A stretch of 64,000 nt of DNA from Chitinibacter bivalviorum (GTDB lineage Bacteria; Pseudomonadota; Gammaproteobacteria; Burkholderiales; Chitinibacteraceae), in the NCBI RefSeq assembly GCF_013403565.1, contig NZ_CP058627.1, positions 1,550,001 through 1,614,000 of the forward strand, in the 5' to 3' direction. The position numbers were made by a program, and so were the translations under genes. Shown here in pieces: positions 8,013 through 15,481 of the stretch. Each line of letters starts with the position of its first letter. Within the stretch, counting starts at the first letter, position 1. The notes beneath the pieces are model-generated. The model saw only the letters and a list, made by a program, of their open reading frames with translations. It did not search any database and was not told the origin of the DNA.

Positions 8013-9101
8013 ATGCCCGCCTTAAGGCTTAGAGATCTACCTAGTCGTCATTGGTGGCAAGAATTGGCGTTAATGCTGCTGATCAATATTGCCATTGCGC
8101 TCGTCCTGACCGTGGTGGGCAATCACAATACATTCGCCAGCAATATGATTTTTTCCAATTGCATTGGCTTTAGCATTTCATGCTGCAATTATTTATTGTG
8201 CAATCAACGCCTTGAAATTAGCTGGCAATGGCGCACCCCGATTGCGATTATTTGTGGCGTCCCTGCTGGCTTTAAGCTCGCCCATTTTTTTGGCGAACCC
8301 GATGTCATGCTATTTTTATGGCGAAATCCTGAAAGTGAATGGCGCTGGCTTGCCAGTGCATTACTGGTATCAAGCGCCGCGGCGGTCTTTTTTATCCTCT
8401 TTTACCATTCGGTTGCCTATAAACACGCCCTCGAAATTGCAAAACGTGAACAAGCTGAAGCACGTCAGGCTGAAACTTTGGCTCAGCTGGCAATGCTACA
8501 AGCTCAAATTGAACCTCACTTTTTATTTAATACCCTCGCCAATGTGCATAGCCTCATCACCCGTGATGCGGCCTTGGCGCAAACGATGCTCGAGCACTTA
8601 AATCAATATCTACGCGCCAGTCTGTCACGCACACGGCAGTCGCAAACCAGCCTTGCAGACGAAATCGACTTAGTCCGCGCCCTGCTCGCGATTAGTCAGA
8701 TCCGCTTGGGCGATCGACTGCGTTACCAGATCACGATCGCCGAAGGATTGCAGCACGCACAATTGCCACCATTATTGCTACAGCCTTTGGTTGAAAACGC
8801 CCTCGAGCACGGCATCGAGCCGGCGGTGAACGGCGGCGAAATCAGCATTACCGCACAACTGAGCGACGAAGGCGCATCAAAACAGCTATTACGCCTACGC
8901 GTCAGCGACACGGGGCAAGGTTTGCAAATTGGCAATAGCGACGGCGTGGGTCTAGCTAATGTACGTGCGCGGCTGCAGAGCCTGTATGGCGATGAGGGTC
9001 GTTTGGCGCTCTATCCCAATGCCCCGCACGGCGTGATTGCCGAATTAAGCCTGCCTTATCGCGTTCGCGACGATTCGCCCTTAGAGAGAGCTAGCGCATG
9101 A
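8013..9101 (+). CDS. LytS/AlgZ-type sensor histidine kinase
   Basis: A 362-residue inner-membrane kinase. Roughly four hydrophobic segments lie in residues 15-132 (ALMLLINIAIALVLTVVG, MIFSNCIGFSISCCNYLL, ALLVSSAAAVFFILFYH), followed by a short coiled linker and the His_kinase domain with phospho-acceptor His169 in QIEPHFLFNTLANVHSL. The ATP-binding part has LVENALEHGIEP (N box) and DTGQGLQIGNSDGVGLANV (G boxes). AAGGA lies before the ATG at 8013, only 8 bases after the barrel gene. The end overlaps the regulator by 4 bases, so the two form a cognate pair. With no large extracytoplasmic domain it probably senses within or near the membrane. Confidence 0.92.
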   Translation: MPALRLRDLPSRHWWQELALMLLINIAIALVLTVVGNHNTFASNMIFSNCIGFSISCCNYLLCNQRLEISWQWRTPIAIICGVPAGFKLAHFFGEPDVMLFLWRNPESEWRWLASALLVSSAAAVFFILFYHSVAYKHALEIAKREQAEARQAETLAQLAMLQAQIEPHFLFNTLANVHSLITRDAALAQTMLEHLNQYLRASLSRTRQSQTSLADEIDLVRALLAISQIRLGDRLRYQITIAEGLQHAQLPPLLLQPLVENALEHGIEPAVNGGEISITAQLSDEGASKQLLRLRVSDTGQGLQIGNSDGVGLANVRARLQSLYGDEGRLALYPNAPHGVIAELSLPYRVRDDSPLERASA

Positions 9102-9841
9102 CGACCGCATTGATTGCCGATGATGAACCTTTGCTCGCCCAAGCGCTGGCGGAGCGATTGCAAACCTTGTGGCCGCAGCTAGATATTGTGGCGATAGCCA
9201 AAAATGGCCTTGAAGCCAGCGCCGAGATCAATCGGCTCCAGCCTGATTTGGCTTTTTTAGACATCCGCATGCCCGGCATGACGGGTTTGCAAGTTGCTGG
9301 CGCTTTACAAAATACTCGGGTTGTTTTTGTGACGGCTTTTGACGAATACGCGGTGGCGGCATTTGAAAATAACGCCGTTGATTATCTGCTCAAACCTGTT
9401 AGCGATCTGCGCTTAGCCCAGTGCGTGGCCAAACTACAGCGTACCCAAGCCAAAGTGCCTGATTTGTCTACGTTATTGCAACAGCTCAATCAACGGCAAG
9501 CGGTGTCATCCACGCAATATCTTACTTGGCTGACGACGGGTTTAGCGGACACAACGCGCCTGGTCTCGTGCGATGAAGTAATTTATTTTCAAGCCTGCGA
9601 AAAATACACTGAAATCATTACCGCAACTGAACGGCACCTCATCCGTACATCGCTTAAAGAGCTATTGCCGCAACTTAACCCGCAGCGTTTTGCCCAAATC
9701 CACCGCAGCTACATTGTGTGCTTATCCCAAATCGATAAAATCGATCGCGATTTATTAGGGCGCCAACGCATACACCTCAAGCTCAAGGCCGACATCCTGC
9801 CATTGAGTCGCAGCCACGCAGGCCAATTTAAGCAAATGTAA
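9098..9841 (+). CDS. LytTR-family response regulator
   Basis: A 247-residue regulator. The receiver domain covers 1-120, with acidic pair Asp8-Asp9, phospho-acceptor Asp55 (LAFLDIRMPGM) and Lys in YLLKPVSD. The LytTR DNA-binding domain covers about 140-245 (VIYFQACEKYTEIITATERH, FAQIHRSYIVCLSQIDKI). Start ATG overlaps the kinase stop. LytTR regulators bind short direct repeats and commonly control genes beside them, so the upstream ABC operon and the PEP-CTERM gene 168 bases downstream are the natural candidate targets (inference). Confidence 0.93.
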   Translation: MTTALIADDEPLLAQALAERLQTLWPQLDIVAIAKNGLEASAEINRLQPDLAFLDIRMPGMTGLQVAGALQNTRVVFVTAFDEYAVAAFENNAVDYLLKPVSDLRLAQCVAKLQRTQAKVPDLSTLLQQLNQRQAVSSTQYLTWLTTGLADTTRLVSCDEVIYFQACEKYTEIITATERHLIRTSLKELLPQLNPQRFAQIHRSYIVCLSQIDKIDRDLLGRQRIHLKLKADILPLSRSHAGQFKQM

Positions 9842-9953
9842 ATCTGGCTGCTTGCGTTCTGAAATATCAGTAAACCCTAAAACTCCTTTCATCAGATTTA
9901 CACATGTCGCATTTTCAATGCTGATATCATTTCATTGCTTTCAAAAATCAAAC

Positions 9954-9983
9954 TTGATAATTACAAAGAATCATAATTATCAA
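9954..9983. promoter_or_regulatory. Inverted repeat upstream of the PEP-CTERM gene (candidate operator)
   Basis: Perfect 9-bp arms TTGATAATT and AATTATCAA separated by 12 bases, ending 26 bases before the start of the PEP-CTERM gene. The sequence is AT-rich with no U tract, so an operator or 5' RNA hairpin is likelier than a terminator. Confidence 0.4.
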
Positions 9984-10009
9984 ACTCTTTGTCATAAAGG
10001 AAGATCAAA

Positions 10010-10762
10010 ATGATGAAATCAGTATGGGCTGCTGCTGTGTTGGTTTTATATTCTTCTGTCGGCATGGCGGCGAATCTGGCGATTTTCGGCAATAACAATA
10101 TTGCAAGCCTGTATACCGTCTCGCATAAAATCAGTTATGTCAGTGATGCGCAACTTGCCACACCGGGTTTTCTCGATACTTTTAATGCCTTTGTCTATAC
10201 CCGAGATGGTTACTCCTTGGGCACAAGTCTCTCGGCTGCAGCCAGCAAAAATGTTCAGCAGTTTGTAAAAGGCAATTTCGTGCTCTTCAATGGCGATTTT
10301 CAAGATGACATCAATAGCCCATCTGGACAAACCAAGCAGCTTTTCAACCAAGCCCTTAGCTTTGTATTAAGCAATAAAAAAGGGGGGTACATTGGTGAAT
10401 ACACGGGCTCGTTTGCGGCGCTCAGTAGTAATGAAGATGGCCTGCGTCCATTGGGGCTCATCCAAGGAAATGCCGAGGTATCTGGCTTAAACCACGGGGG
10501 TGCGGGTAGCGCTGTGACCCTGACGGTCAATGGGCAAAGTAGCAAAGTTACACAGAACGTTAATTTCCCTTTGCGCTCAAACAAGATCGAATTTGGAGCG
10601 ACTGTGAATGTCGACCCCAAGCTGGTACTAGCACAGTACAGCAATGGCAATGCCGCCATCATTGCGGGCACGATCGCCCCCGTACCTGAACCTGAAACTT
10701 ATGCCCTGATGGGCATGGGATTGATTGCGCTATTTGCCGCCCGTCGTCGTCGCTATCATTAA
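10010..10762 (+). CDS. PEP-CTERM sorted exported protein
   Basis: A 250-residue secreted protein. The signal peptide covers about residues 1-20 (...SSVGMA-AN). The C-terminus carries the PEP-CTERM signal: VPEPETYALMGMG, a hydrophobic segment, then the basic cluster RRRR. In this system an exosortase (EpsH/XrtA type) recognises the tail, usually in strains making exopolysaccharide; no exosortase lies in the window. The central domain (LAIFGNNNIASLYT, GGYIGEYTGSFAAL, GNAAIIAGTIAP) is not one I can name. AAAGG precedes the ATG; a second ATG follows immediately. It stands alone between the LytTR regulator and a convergent HTH gene 9 bases away. Confidence 0.85.
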   Translation: MMKSVWAAAVLVLYSSVGMAANLAIFGNNNIASLYTVSHKISYVSDAQLATPGFLDTFNAFVYTRDGYSLGTSLSAAASKNVQQFVKGNFVLFNGDFQDDINSPSGQTKQLFNQALSFVLSNKKGGYIGEYTGSFAALSSNEDGLRPLGLIQGNAEVSGLNHGGAGSAVTLTVNGQSSKVTQNVNFPLRSNKIEFGATVNVDPKLVLAQYSNGNAAIIAGTIAPVPEPETYALMGMGLIALFAARRRRYH

Positions 10763-10771
10763 AACCTATCA

Positions 10772-11083
10772 TTAAAACAATACGGCCTGCTGCGGGTAGC
10801 GTCGCTCCTGCGCAGGCCGAGCACAATCTTCCTGCAGTCTTCCCCCCATGACCTGCGCGATCAAATCCATGTCTTGAGCACTGATCTGAAGCAAACCAAA
10901 GCGCAGTTGATAGCCCCAATTGGGCTGATTTCGTGTGAAGTCTTGCGCCTGCAAAGTCGCAATATCGCGGTAGAGCGAACGCAGGCTAATTCCCAATTGT
11001 GCGGCCAACTGGGCACCGGTCACCGGAAAACGGTGCTGACGCAACAGCTGCAATAAATCGAGTAGCCTTTGCGCTCGCGACAT
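10772..11083 (-). CDS. Short YafY/DeoR-type HTH protein lacking a WYL domain
   Basis: A 103-residue protein. Residues 1-60 are a clear winged helix of the kind that opens YafY-family regulators (MSRAQRLLDLLQLLR, LAAQLGISLRSLYRDIATLQ). Full-length family members run to ~230-300 residues with a ligand-sensing WYL domain; here the protein stops after a short Gln/Arg-rich tail. It may be a natural short form or a truncated gene. It follows pncC by one base, so it is the last gene of the orn-pncC transcript. Target genes are unknown. Confidence 0.7.
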   Translation of the reverse strand: MSRAQRLLDLLQLLRQHRFPVTGAQLAAQLGISLRSLYRDIATLQAQDFTRNQPNWGYQLRFGLLQISAQDMDLIAQVMGGRLQEDCARPAQERRYPQQAVLF

Positions 11084-11084
11084 A

Positions 11085-11597
11085 TTAGTTTGCGGTTTCG
11101 ATAAGCTGCTTTAGATTGGATAATGCACGGTATACCGTTGCAGACCTTATCTGTGAACGATTTCCAGCAAATACCTGCTTCTCCGTCACAATCCCATTCG
11201 GCGTGGCCCACGCCAGCCACACCGTGCCAACGGGTTTTTCAGGTGTACCGCCGGTTGGCCCAGCCACGCCCGACACCGCCACCGCCCAACGTGCATTGGC
11301 ATTGGTCGCCGCACCTTGCGCCATGGCGGCAACGACAGGCTCGCTGACCGCACCGAGGCCATCGATAAATGCCGGCGGCACGTCGAGCATGTCGGCTTTG
11401 GCGTGGTTGGCGTAGGTGATATAGCCCCGCTCAAACCACGCGCTCGAACCGGATATTTCGGTGATCGCTGCGGCGATTAAGCCGCCAGTGCAGGATTCTG
11501 CCGTGGCCAGCGTTTCGCCTCTCGCGAGTAAAAGCTGGCCAATGGCCTGAGCCAGCGCTTCAACTTCAGGCGAAAACGGTGCGGAAAAATCAGTCAT
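11085..11597 (-). CDS. pncC: Nicotinamide-nucleotide amidase (CinA C-terminal domain)
   Basis: Deamidates NMN to nicotinic acid mononucleotide in the pyridine-nucleotide recycling pathway. The 170-residue stand-alone CinA C-terminal domain has catalytic Ser35 in TAESCTGG, and SGVAGPTGG followed by EKPVGTVW, both family hallmarks. No N-terminal MoCF-like domain is present, as in most proteobacterial PncC. The start ATG overlaps the orn stop by one base (TGATG), so translation is coupled. Confidence 0.93.
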   Translation of the reverse strand: MTDFSAPFSPEVEALAQAIGQLLLARGETLATAESCTGGLIAAAITEISGSSAWFERGYITYANHAKADMLDVPPAFIDGLGAVSEPVVAAMAQGAATNANARWAVAVSGVAGPTGGTPEKPVGTVWLAWATPNGIVTEKQVFAGNRSQIRSATVYRALSNLKQLIETAN

Positions 11598-12193
11598 CAG
11601 GCGTCATCTTCCTCGGTTTGCAATACCGCAACGTCGAGATCGCCTCCCGTCAATTTGATGAAGTGATCGCGATAAAAACGCAATTCGTCGATCGACTCCA
11701 GAATATCGGCCAGAGCGGTATGAGCGCCGCGTTTTTTGAACTGTTTGTAAATCGCAGGCTCCCAACGTTTGCATAGCTCTTTCAGCGTTGAGACGTCCAA
11801 ATTGCGGTAGTGGAACCAGCTTTCCAGTGTTGGCATGTATTTCACCAAAAAGCGGCGGTCTTGATGCACCGAGTTACCGCACAAAGGCGAAACGCCTTTT
11901 GGGCAATACTGGCTGATAAACTCGATCACTTGCGCTTCGACTTCAGCCTCGGTCAAAGTCGATGCTTTCACTTTGGCGGTGAGCCCAGAATTGCCGTGCG
12001 TTTTGGTGCACCATTCGTCCATTGCATCCATTACCGCATCGGATTGATGCACCACCAAGGTCGGGCCTTCAGCAACGAGGTTGAGATGACTGTCGGTGAT
12101 CACCACGGCGATTTCGATCACACGGTCAGTTTCTGGCTCCAGGCCGGTCATTTCCATGTCGATCCAGATGAGGTGATTCTGGTCTTGTGGCAT
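11597..12193 (-). CDS. orn: Oligoribonuclease
   Basis: A 3'-5' exoribonuclease of the DEDDh family that degrades RNA dinucleotides, including pGpG from c-di-GMP breakdown, and so is essential in many proteobacteria. The 198-residue protein shows the first motif WIDMEMTGL (Asp and Glu metal ligands), the central [13 protein letters not shown] and the final [14 protein letters not shown]. It ends with a short acidic tail (LQTEEDDA), slightly longer than the E. coli protein. It is transcribed divergently from the M48 protease gene. The nearby GGDEF proteins make its c-di-GMP role relevant to this genome. Confidence 0.95.
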   Translation of the reverse strand: MPQDQNHLIWIDMEMTGLEPETDRVIEIAVVITDSHLNLVAEGPTLVVHQSDAVMDAMDEWCTKTHGNSGLTAKVKASTLTEAEVEAQVIEFISQYCPKGVSPLCGNSVHQDRRFLVKYMPTLESWFHYRNLDVSTLKELCKRWEPAIYKQFKKRGAHTALADILESIDELRFYRDHFIKLTGGDLDVAVLQTEEDDA

Positions 12194-12297
12194 ACTTACT
12201 CGCTTGCTGTTCGTAAAAACCTTATTTTAACTAAAAACGCCATTTCCCGCCGCGAATCCGCCACGGTGTAAAGGGAATGCTTTTTAGATCTGAGCCT

Positions 12298-13551
12298 ATG
12301 ACTGCCCACACGTTTTCAACTTTATTCCTGTTCGCCCTTGTCACCAGCGTATTACTGCAGCTTTGGCTGGCGATGCGCCACATCAATCACGTACTTCGCC
12401 ATCGCAAAGCCGTGCCCGCTGAATTTGCCGAGCAAATTACGATTGAAGCGCACGGTCGGGCTGCGGCCTATACCGTGGCTAAAACACGCTTTGGCATGTT
12501 CTGTACCATTTTTGATGCGATGGTGTTAGCTGCTTTTACTGTTGGTGGCGGCATTGAATGGTTAGCAAAATTAACAGCGCCGTGGTTTCAATCCGATATT
12601 GCCCAAGGTCTGGCTTTAGTCACCGCCCTGTCGGTAGTGAACGCCGCACTGAGCTTGCCCGCCTCGCTGGTGTCGACATTTATCATCGAACAACGCTTTG
12701 GCTTTAACCAAATGACGCCCAAGCTTTTTATCAGTGATCTGATTAAATCAACCGCAGTCGGCGCCGCCATCGGTTTGCCCTTACTGGCCGCCGTGTTGTG
12801 GCTGATGGGCCGGATGGGCGACAACTGGTGGCTGTATGTCTGGGCAACTTGGCTCGTTTTCTCCTTAGCCTTGATGTGGATTTTCCCAACTTTTATTGCG
12901 CCACTATTTAATAAATTTGTCCCAATGGAAGACGGCGCGATGAAAGATCGCATCGTTGGCTTGTTGGAGCGCTGCGGCTTTAAAAGTAATGGCTTGTTTG
13001 TGATGGACGGCAGCAAACGCTCTAGCCATGGCAATGCTTATTTCACTGGCTTGGGTAAATCCAAACGCATCGTCTTTTTTGATACCCTGCTCAAACACCT
13101 TGAACCGACCGAAGTCGAAGCGGTTTTGGCGCATGAACTTGGCCATTTTAAACATCGGCATATTGTGAAACGACTGGTTTGGACTTTTGCACTGATGCTG
13201 GGCATGTTGTGGGTCTTGGGCCAGCTTAAAACGCAACTCTGGTTTTATCAGGGCTTAGGCGTCAGCACACCCAGTACCGCTGCGGCGCTTTTGCTATTTT
13301 TCCTTGCCTTGCCAGTATTTACTTTTATTTTTGCGCCGCTCAGCTCGATGATGTCGCGCAAACACGAATACGAAGCCGATGCGTATGCCGCCAGCCAATG
13401 CTCGGCCAATGATCTGATTACTTCACTGGTAAAACTGTATCGCGATAACGCGGCGACGCTGACGCCTGACCCACTGCACAGCATGTTTTACGATAGCCAT
13501 CCGCCAGCAAGCTTGCGAATTGCAGCATTGCGCCGTTTGAATGCTCAATAG
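12298..13551 (+). CDS. M48-family membrane zinc metalloprotease (Ste24/CAAX-prenyl-protease-like)
   Basis: A 417-residue integral membrane peptidase with six or so hydrophobic segments and the zinc motif HELGHFKHRH (from residue 279). The third-ligand region SRKHEYEADAYAASQC lies downstream. The Ste24-type N-terminal domain (RFGFNQMTPKLFISDLIK) distinguishes it from HtpX. In bacteria such enzymes act in membrane protein turnover; the substrate is unknown. The ATG at 12298 is preferred because homologues begin with a similar MTAxTF segment and the in-frame ATG at 12277 has a purine run only one base away. It is divergent from orn. Confidence 0.9.
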   Translation: MTAHTFSTLFLFALVTSVLLQLWLAMRHINHVLRHRKAVPAEFAEQITIEAHGRAAAYTVAKTRFGMFCTIFDAMVLAAFTVGGGIEWLAKLTAPWFQSDIAQGLALVTALSVVNAALSLPASLVSTFIIEQRFGFNQMTPKLFISDLIKSTAVGAAIGLPLLAAVLWLMGRMGDNWWLYVWATWLVFSLALMWIFPTFIAPLFNKFVPMEDGAMKDRIVGLLERCGFKSNGLFVMDGSKRSSHGNAYFTGLGKSKRIVFFDTLLKHLEPTEVEAVLAHELGHFKHRHIVKRLVWTFALMLGMLWVLGQLKTQLWFYQGLGVSTPSTAAALLLFFLALPVFTFIFAPLSSMMSRKHEYEADAYAASQCSANDLITSLVKLYRDNAATLTPDPLHSMFYDSHPPASLRIAALRRLNAQ

Positions 13552-13608
13552 GCCAGATTTTGGTGAAAAAACCTGCTAGAAAGACAATTTAGCTTACGAG
13601 ATTTCACC

Positions 13609-13929
13609 ATGGCCTTAAATGAAGAACAATGCATCGATAAAGCAGTAAAGCTAGATGAAGTAGCGGCAGAAATGCTGTCCACCGAGCTGCAAGACTGGAT
13701 TATCGTCAATGGCAGTCTCGAAAAAACTTTCCGCTTTCGCAATTTTCACGAAACGATGGCCTTTACGAATGCGGTAGCCTTTATCGCACACCAGCAAGAT
13801 CATCATCCAGCGATTGAGCTCACCTTCGGTCGCTGCAAGCTGACGTGGAATACGCACTCAGCCAGCGGCCTCTCTAGAAATGATTTCATCTGCGCGGCCC
13901 GCGTAGACCAACTGATTAAGGCTTCATGA
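13609..13929 (+). CDS. phhB: Pterin-4a-carbinolamine dehydratase
   Basis: Dehydrates 4a-hydroxytetrahydrobiopterin during pterin recycling for aromatic amino acid hydroxylase. The 106-residue protein has the normal length. The family signature is intact: the QDHHPAIEL loop followed by the THSASGLSRNDF segment (catalytic His pair and His). No phenylalanine hydroxylase is in the window. Its stop overlaps the rsgA start by 4 bases, a common arrangement in betaproteobacteria, where the M48 protease also lies just upstream. Confidence 0.93.
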   Translation: MALNEEQCIDKAVKLDEVAAEMLSTELQDWIIVNGSLEKTFRFRNFHETMAFTNAVAFIAHQQDHHPAIELTFGRCKLTWNTHSASGLSRNDFICAARVDQLIKAS

Positions 13930-14810
13930 CCGCCACTACCGCCCGAATAGTTACCAGTTATGGCAAAGTTTATATCGTCGAGCTCGACGATGGACGCCGT
14001 CTTTCCGCCTCAACCCGAGGCAAAAAAACCGATTACGCTTGTGGTGATCGTGTCGCCATTGATGTGCTCAATGCGGAACAAGCGGTCATCAATAAAGCGC
14101 TAGAACGCAAGACCTTGCTCTATCGCTCCGATCAGTGGAAAAGCAAACTGATCGCCGCCAATGTGACGCAAATTATTATTGTTGTCGCTTCAGTGCCGAG
14201 TTTTTCCGACGAATTGATTGGCCGCGCCCTACTCGCTGCGGCCGATGCCAATATTCGCGCCGTCATTTGCTTGAATAAATGCGACTTGCCCGAGAGCGAC
14301 GCGGCGCGTGAGCGGCTGGCCTATTACAAACAATTTGATTACCCCGTGGTTGAGATCTCCGCCAAACAAGATCTAAGCCCGCTGATGCCGTGGCTGGATG
14401 GGCAGATCTCTGTGCTAGTGGGTCAATCGGGCATGGGCAAATCGACCATTACCAATGCGCTGATTCCCGAAGCGAATGCACGAGTAAACGAAATCTCGGT
14501 CGCACTCGATTCCGGCAAACACACCACCACTCACGCCCAACTCTACAAACTCAATGAGACAGCCGAGCTGATCGACTCACCGGGTTTGCAATCGTTTGGC
14601 TTGGCGCATATGCGAGCCGAGAGCTTGCCGCATTTAATGGCCGATATGTCACCGCACGTTGGCCAATGCCGCTTTAGTAATTGCCGTCACCGCCAAGAGC
14701 CAGGCTGCGCAATTCTGAGCGCGGTCGCAGCAGGCGAAATTGCTGCCACACGGCTCGAGCTGATGCATCGCTTGCAAGACGAAATCCAACTAGCGAGCAC
14801 CAACTATTAA
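13926..14810 (+). CDS. rsgA: Ribosome small-subunit biogenesis GTPase RsgA
   Basis: A circularly permuted GTPase that matures the 30S subunit. The 294-residue protein has an N-terminal OB fold (1-70). The permuted G motifs are NKCD (G4, 117-120), GQSGMGKST (G1, 166-174) and DSPG (G3, 217-220). The C-terminal zinc finger has ligands Cys248, Cys253, His255 and Cys261 (QCRFSNCRH, PGCAI). The start overlaps phhB (ATGA). The stop lies 9 bases from the end of the convergent DUF2062 gene with no visible terminator between them. Confidence 0.96.
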   Translation: MTATTARIVTSYGKVYIVELDDGRRLSASTRGKKTDYACGDRVAIDVLNAEQAVINKALERKTLLYRSDQWKSKLIAANVTQIIIVVASVPSFSDELIGRALLAAADANIRAVICLNKCDLPESDAARERLAYYKQFDYPVVEISAKQDLSPLMPWLDGQISVLVGQSGMGKSTITNALIPEANARVNEISVALDSGKHTTTHAQLYKLNETAELIDSPGLQSFGLAHMRAESLPHLMADMSPHVGQCRFSNCRHRQEPGCAILSAVAAGEIAATRLELMHRLQDEIQLASTNY

Positions 14811-14819
14811 AATACCCCA

Positions 14820-15374
14820 TCAGGTATTAGCCCGTGGGCGTTTACTCCTAAGATGTATCGCCCAATACACCCAGATACGCCAGCACAACTGCACCATAAA
14901 ATACGACACGATAGCCAAGAGCACACTCAATAGCGGCAAGCCGACGAGTAAGGGCATCCCCAAGGACTGTACCCAGCTCCCCATCTCAGCGACCCAATCG
15001 AGTAGCGCCAAATCCATGAAAGAAGGCATCTGCGCCATTGTGGCACTACCATTTTGCCCAGTGACCCAGGAGCCAAGCCAAAACGCTACCCAATAAATGG
15101 GGGCAATCGTGAAAGGGTTGGTATAAAAAGTCGCAAAAATAGCCACCGGCAAATTAACTCTAAATATCAGCGCCAATACAGACGCTGTGATCACCTGTAA
15201 TGGGCCGGGAATCAAACCGCCGATCATGCCAACCGCAACGCCGCCTGCAACAGAGCGGCGATTCAGATGCCATAAATTAGGATGCTCAAACCAATGCGAA
15301 AATCGATTTAGAAAGCGATTCTTTTGCAATGTACTTTGGTCAGGTAGCCAGCGGCGTAAGAGTTTTCTGGGCAT
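14820..15374 (-). CDS. DUF2062 membrane protein
   Basis: A 184-residue inner-membrane protein of unknown function. It shows the family core AGGVAVGMIGGLIPGPLQ followed by VLALIFRVNLPVAIFATFYTNPFT, and three or four hydrophobic segments including one near the C-terminus (LLSVLLAIVSYFMVQLCW). The basic N-terminus (MPRKLLRRWLP) predicts a cytoplasmic start. It is divergent from relA and convergent with rsgA. No substrate or partner can be inferred. Confidence 0.88.
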   Translation of the reverse strand: MPRKLLRRWLPDQSTLQKNRFLNRFSHWFEHPNLWHLNRRSVAGGVAVGMIGGLIPGPLQVITASVLALIFRVNLPVAIFATFYTNPFTIAPIYWVAFWLGSWVTGQNGSATMAQMPSFMDLALLDWVAEMGSWVQSLGMPLLVGLPLLSVLLAIVSYFMVQLCWRIWVYWAIHLRSKRPRANT

Positions 15375-15481
15375 TAAATAATTTTTCGCAATAATTTAGC
15401 TATGACAGACCCTGTATTTTGGGCAAAATTCAATCTGCAATGAAATAAGTTCTGAACACTACACCGGACTCAAGATTCTAT

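Noticed and set aside
8164..8601. 145-codon plus-strand frame inside the LytS-type kinase gene
   Set aside because: A frame-shifted shadow of a gene with complete kinase motifs.
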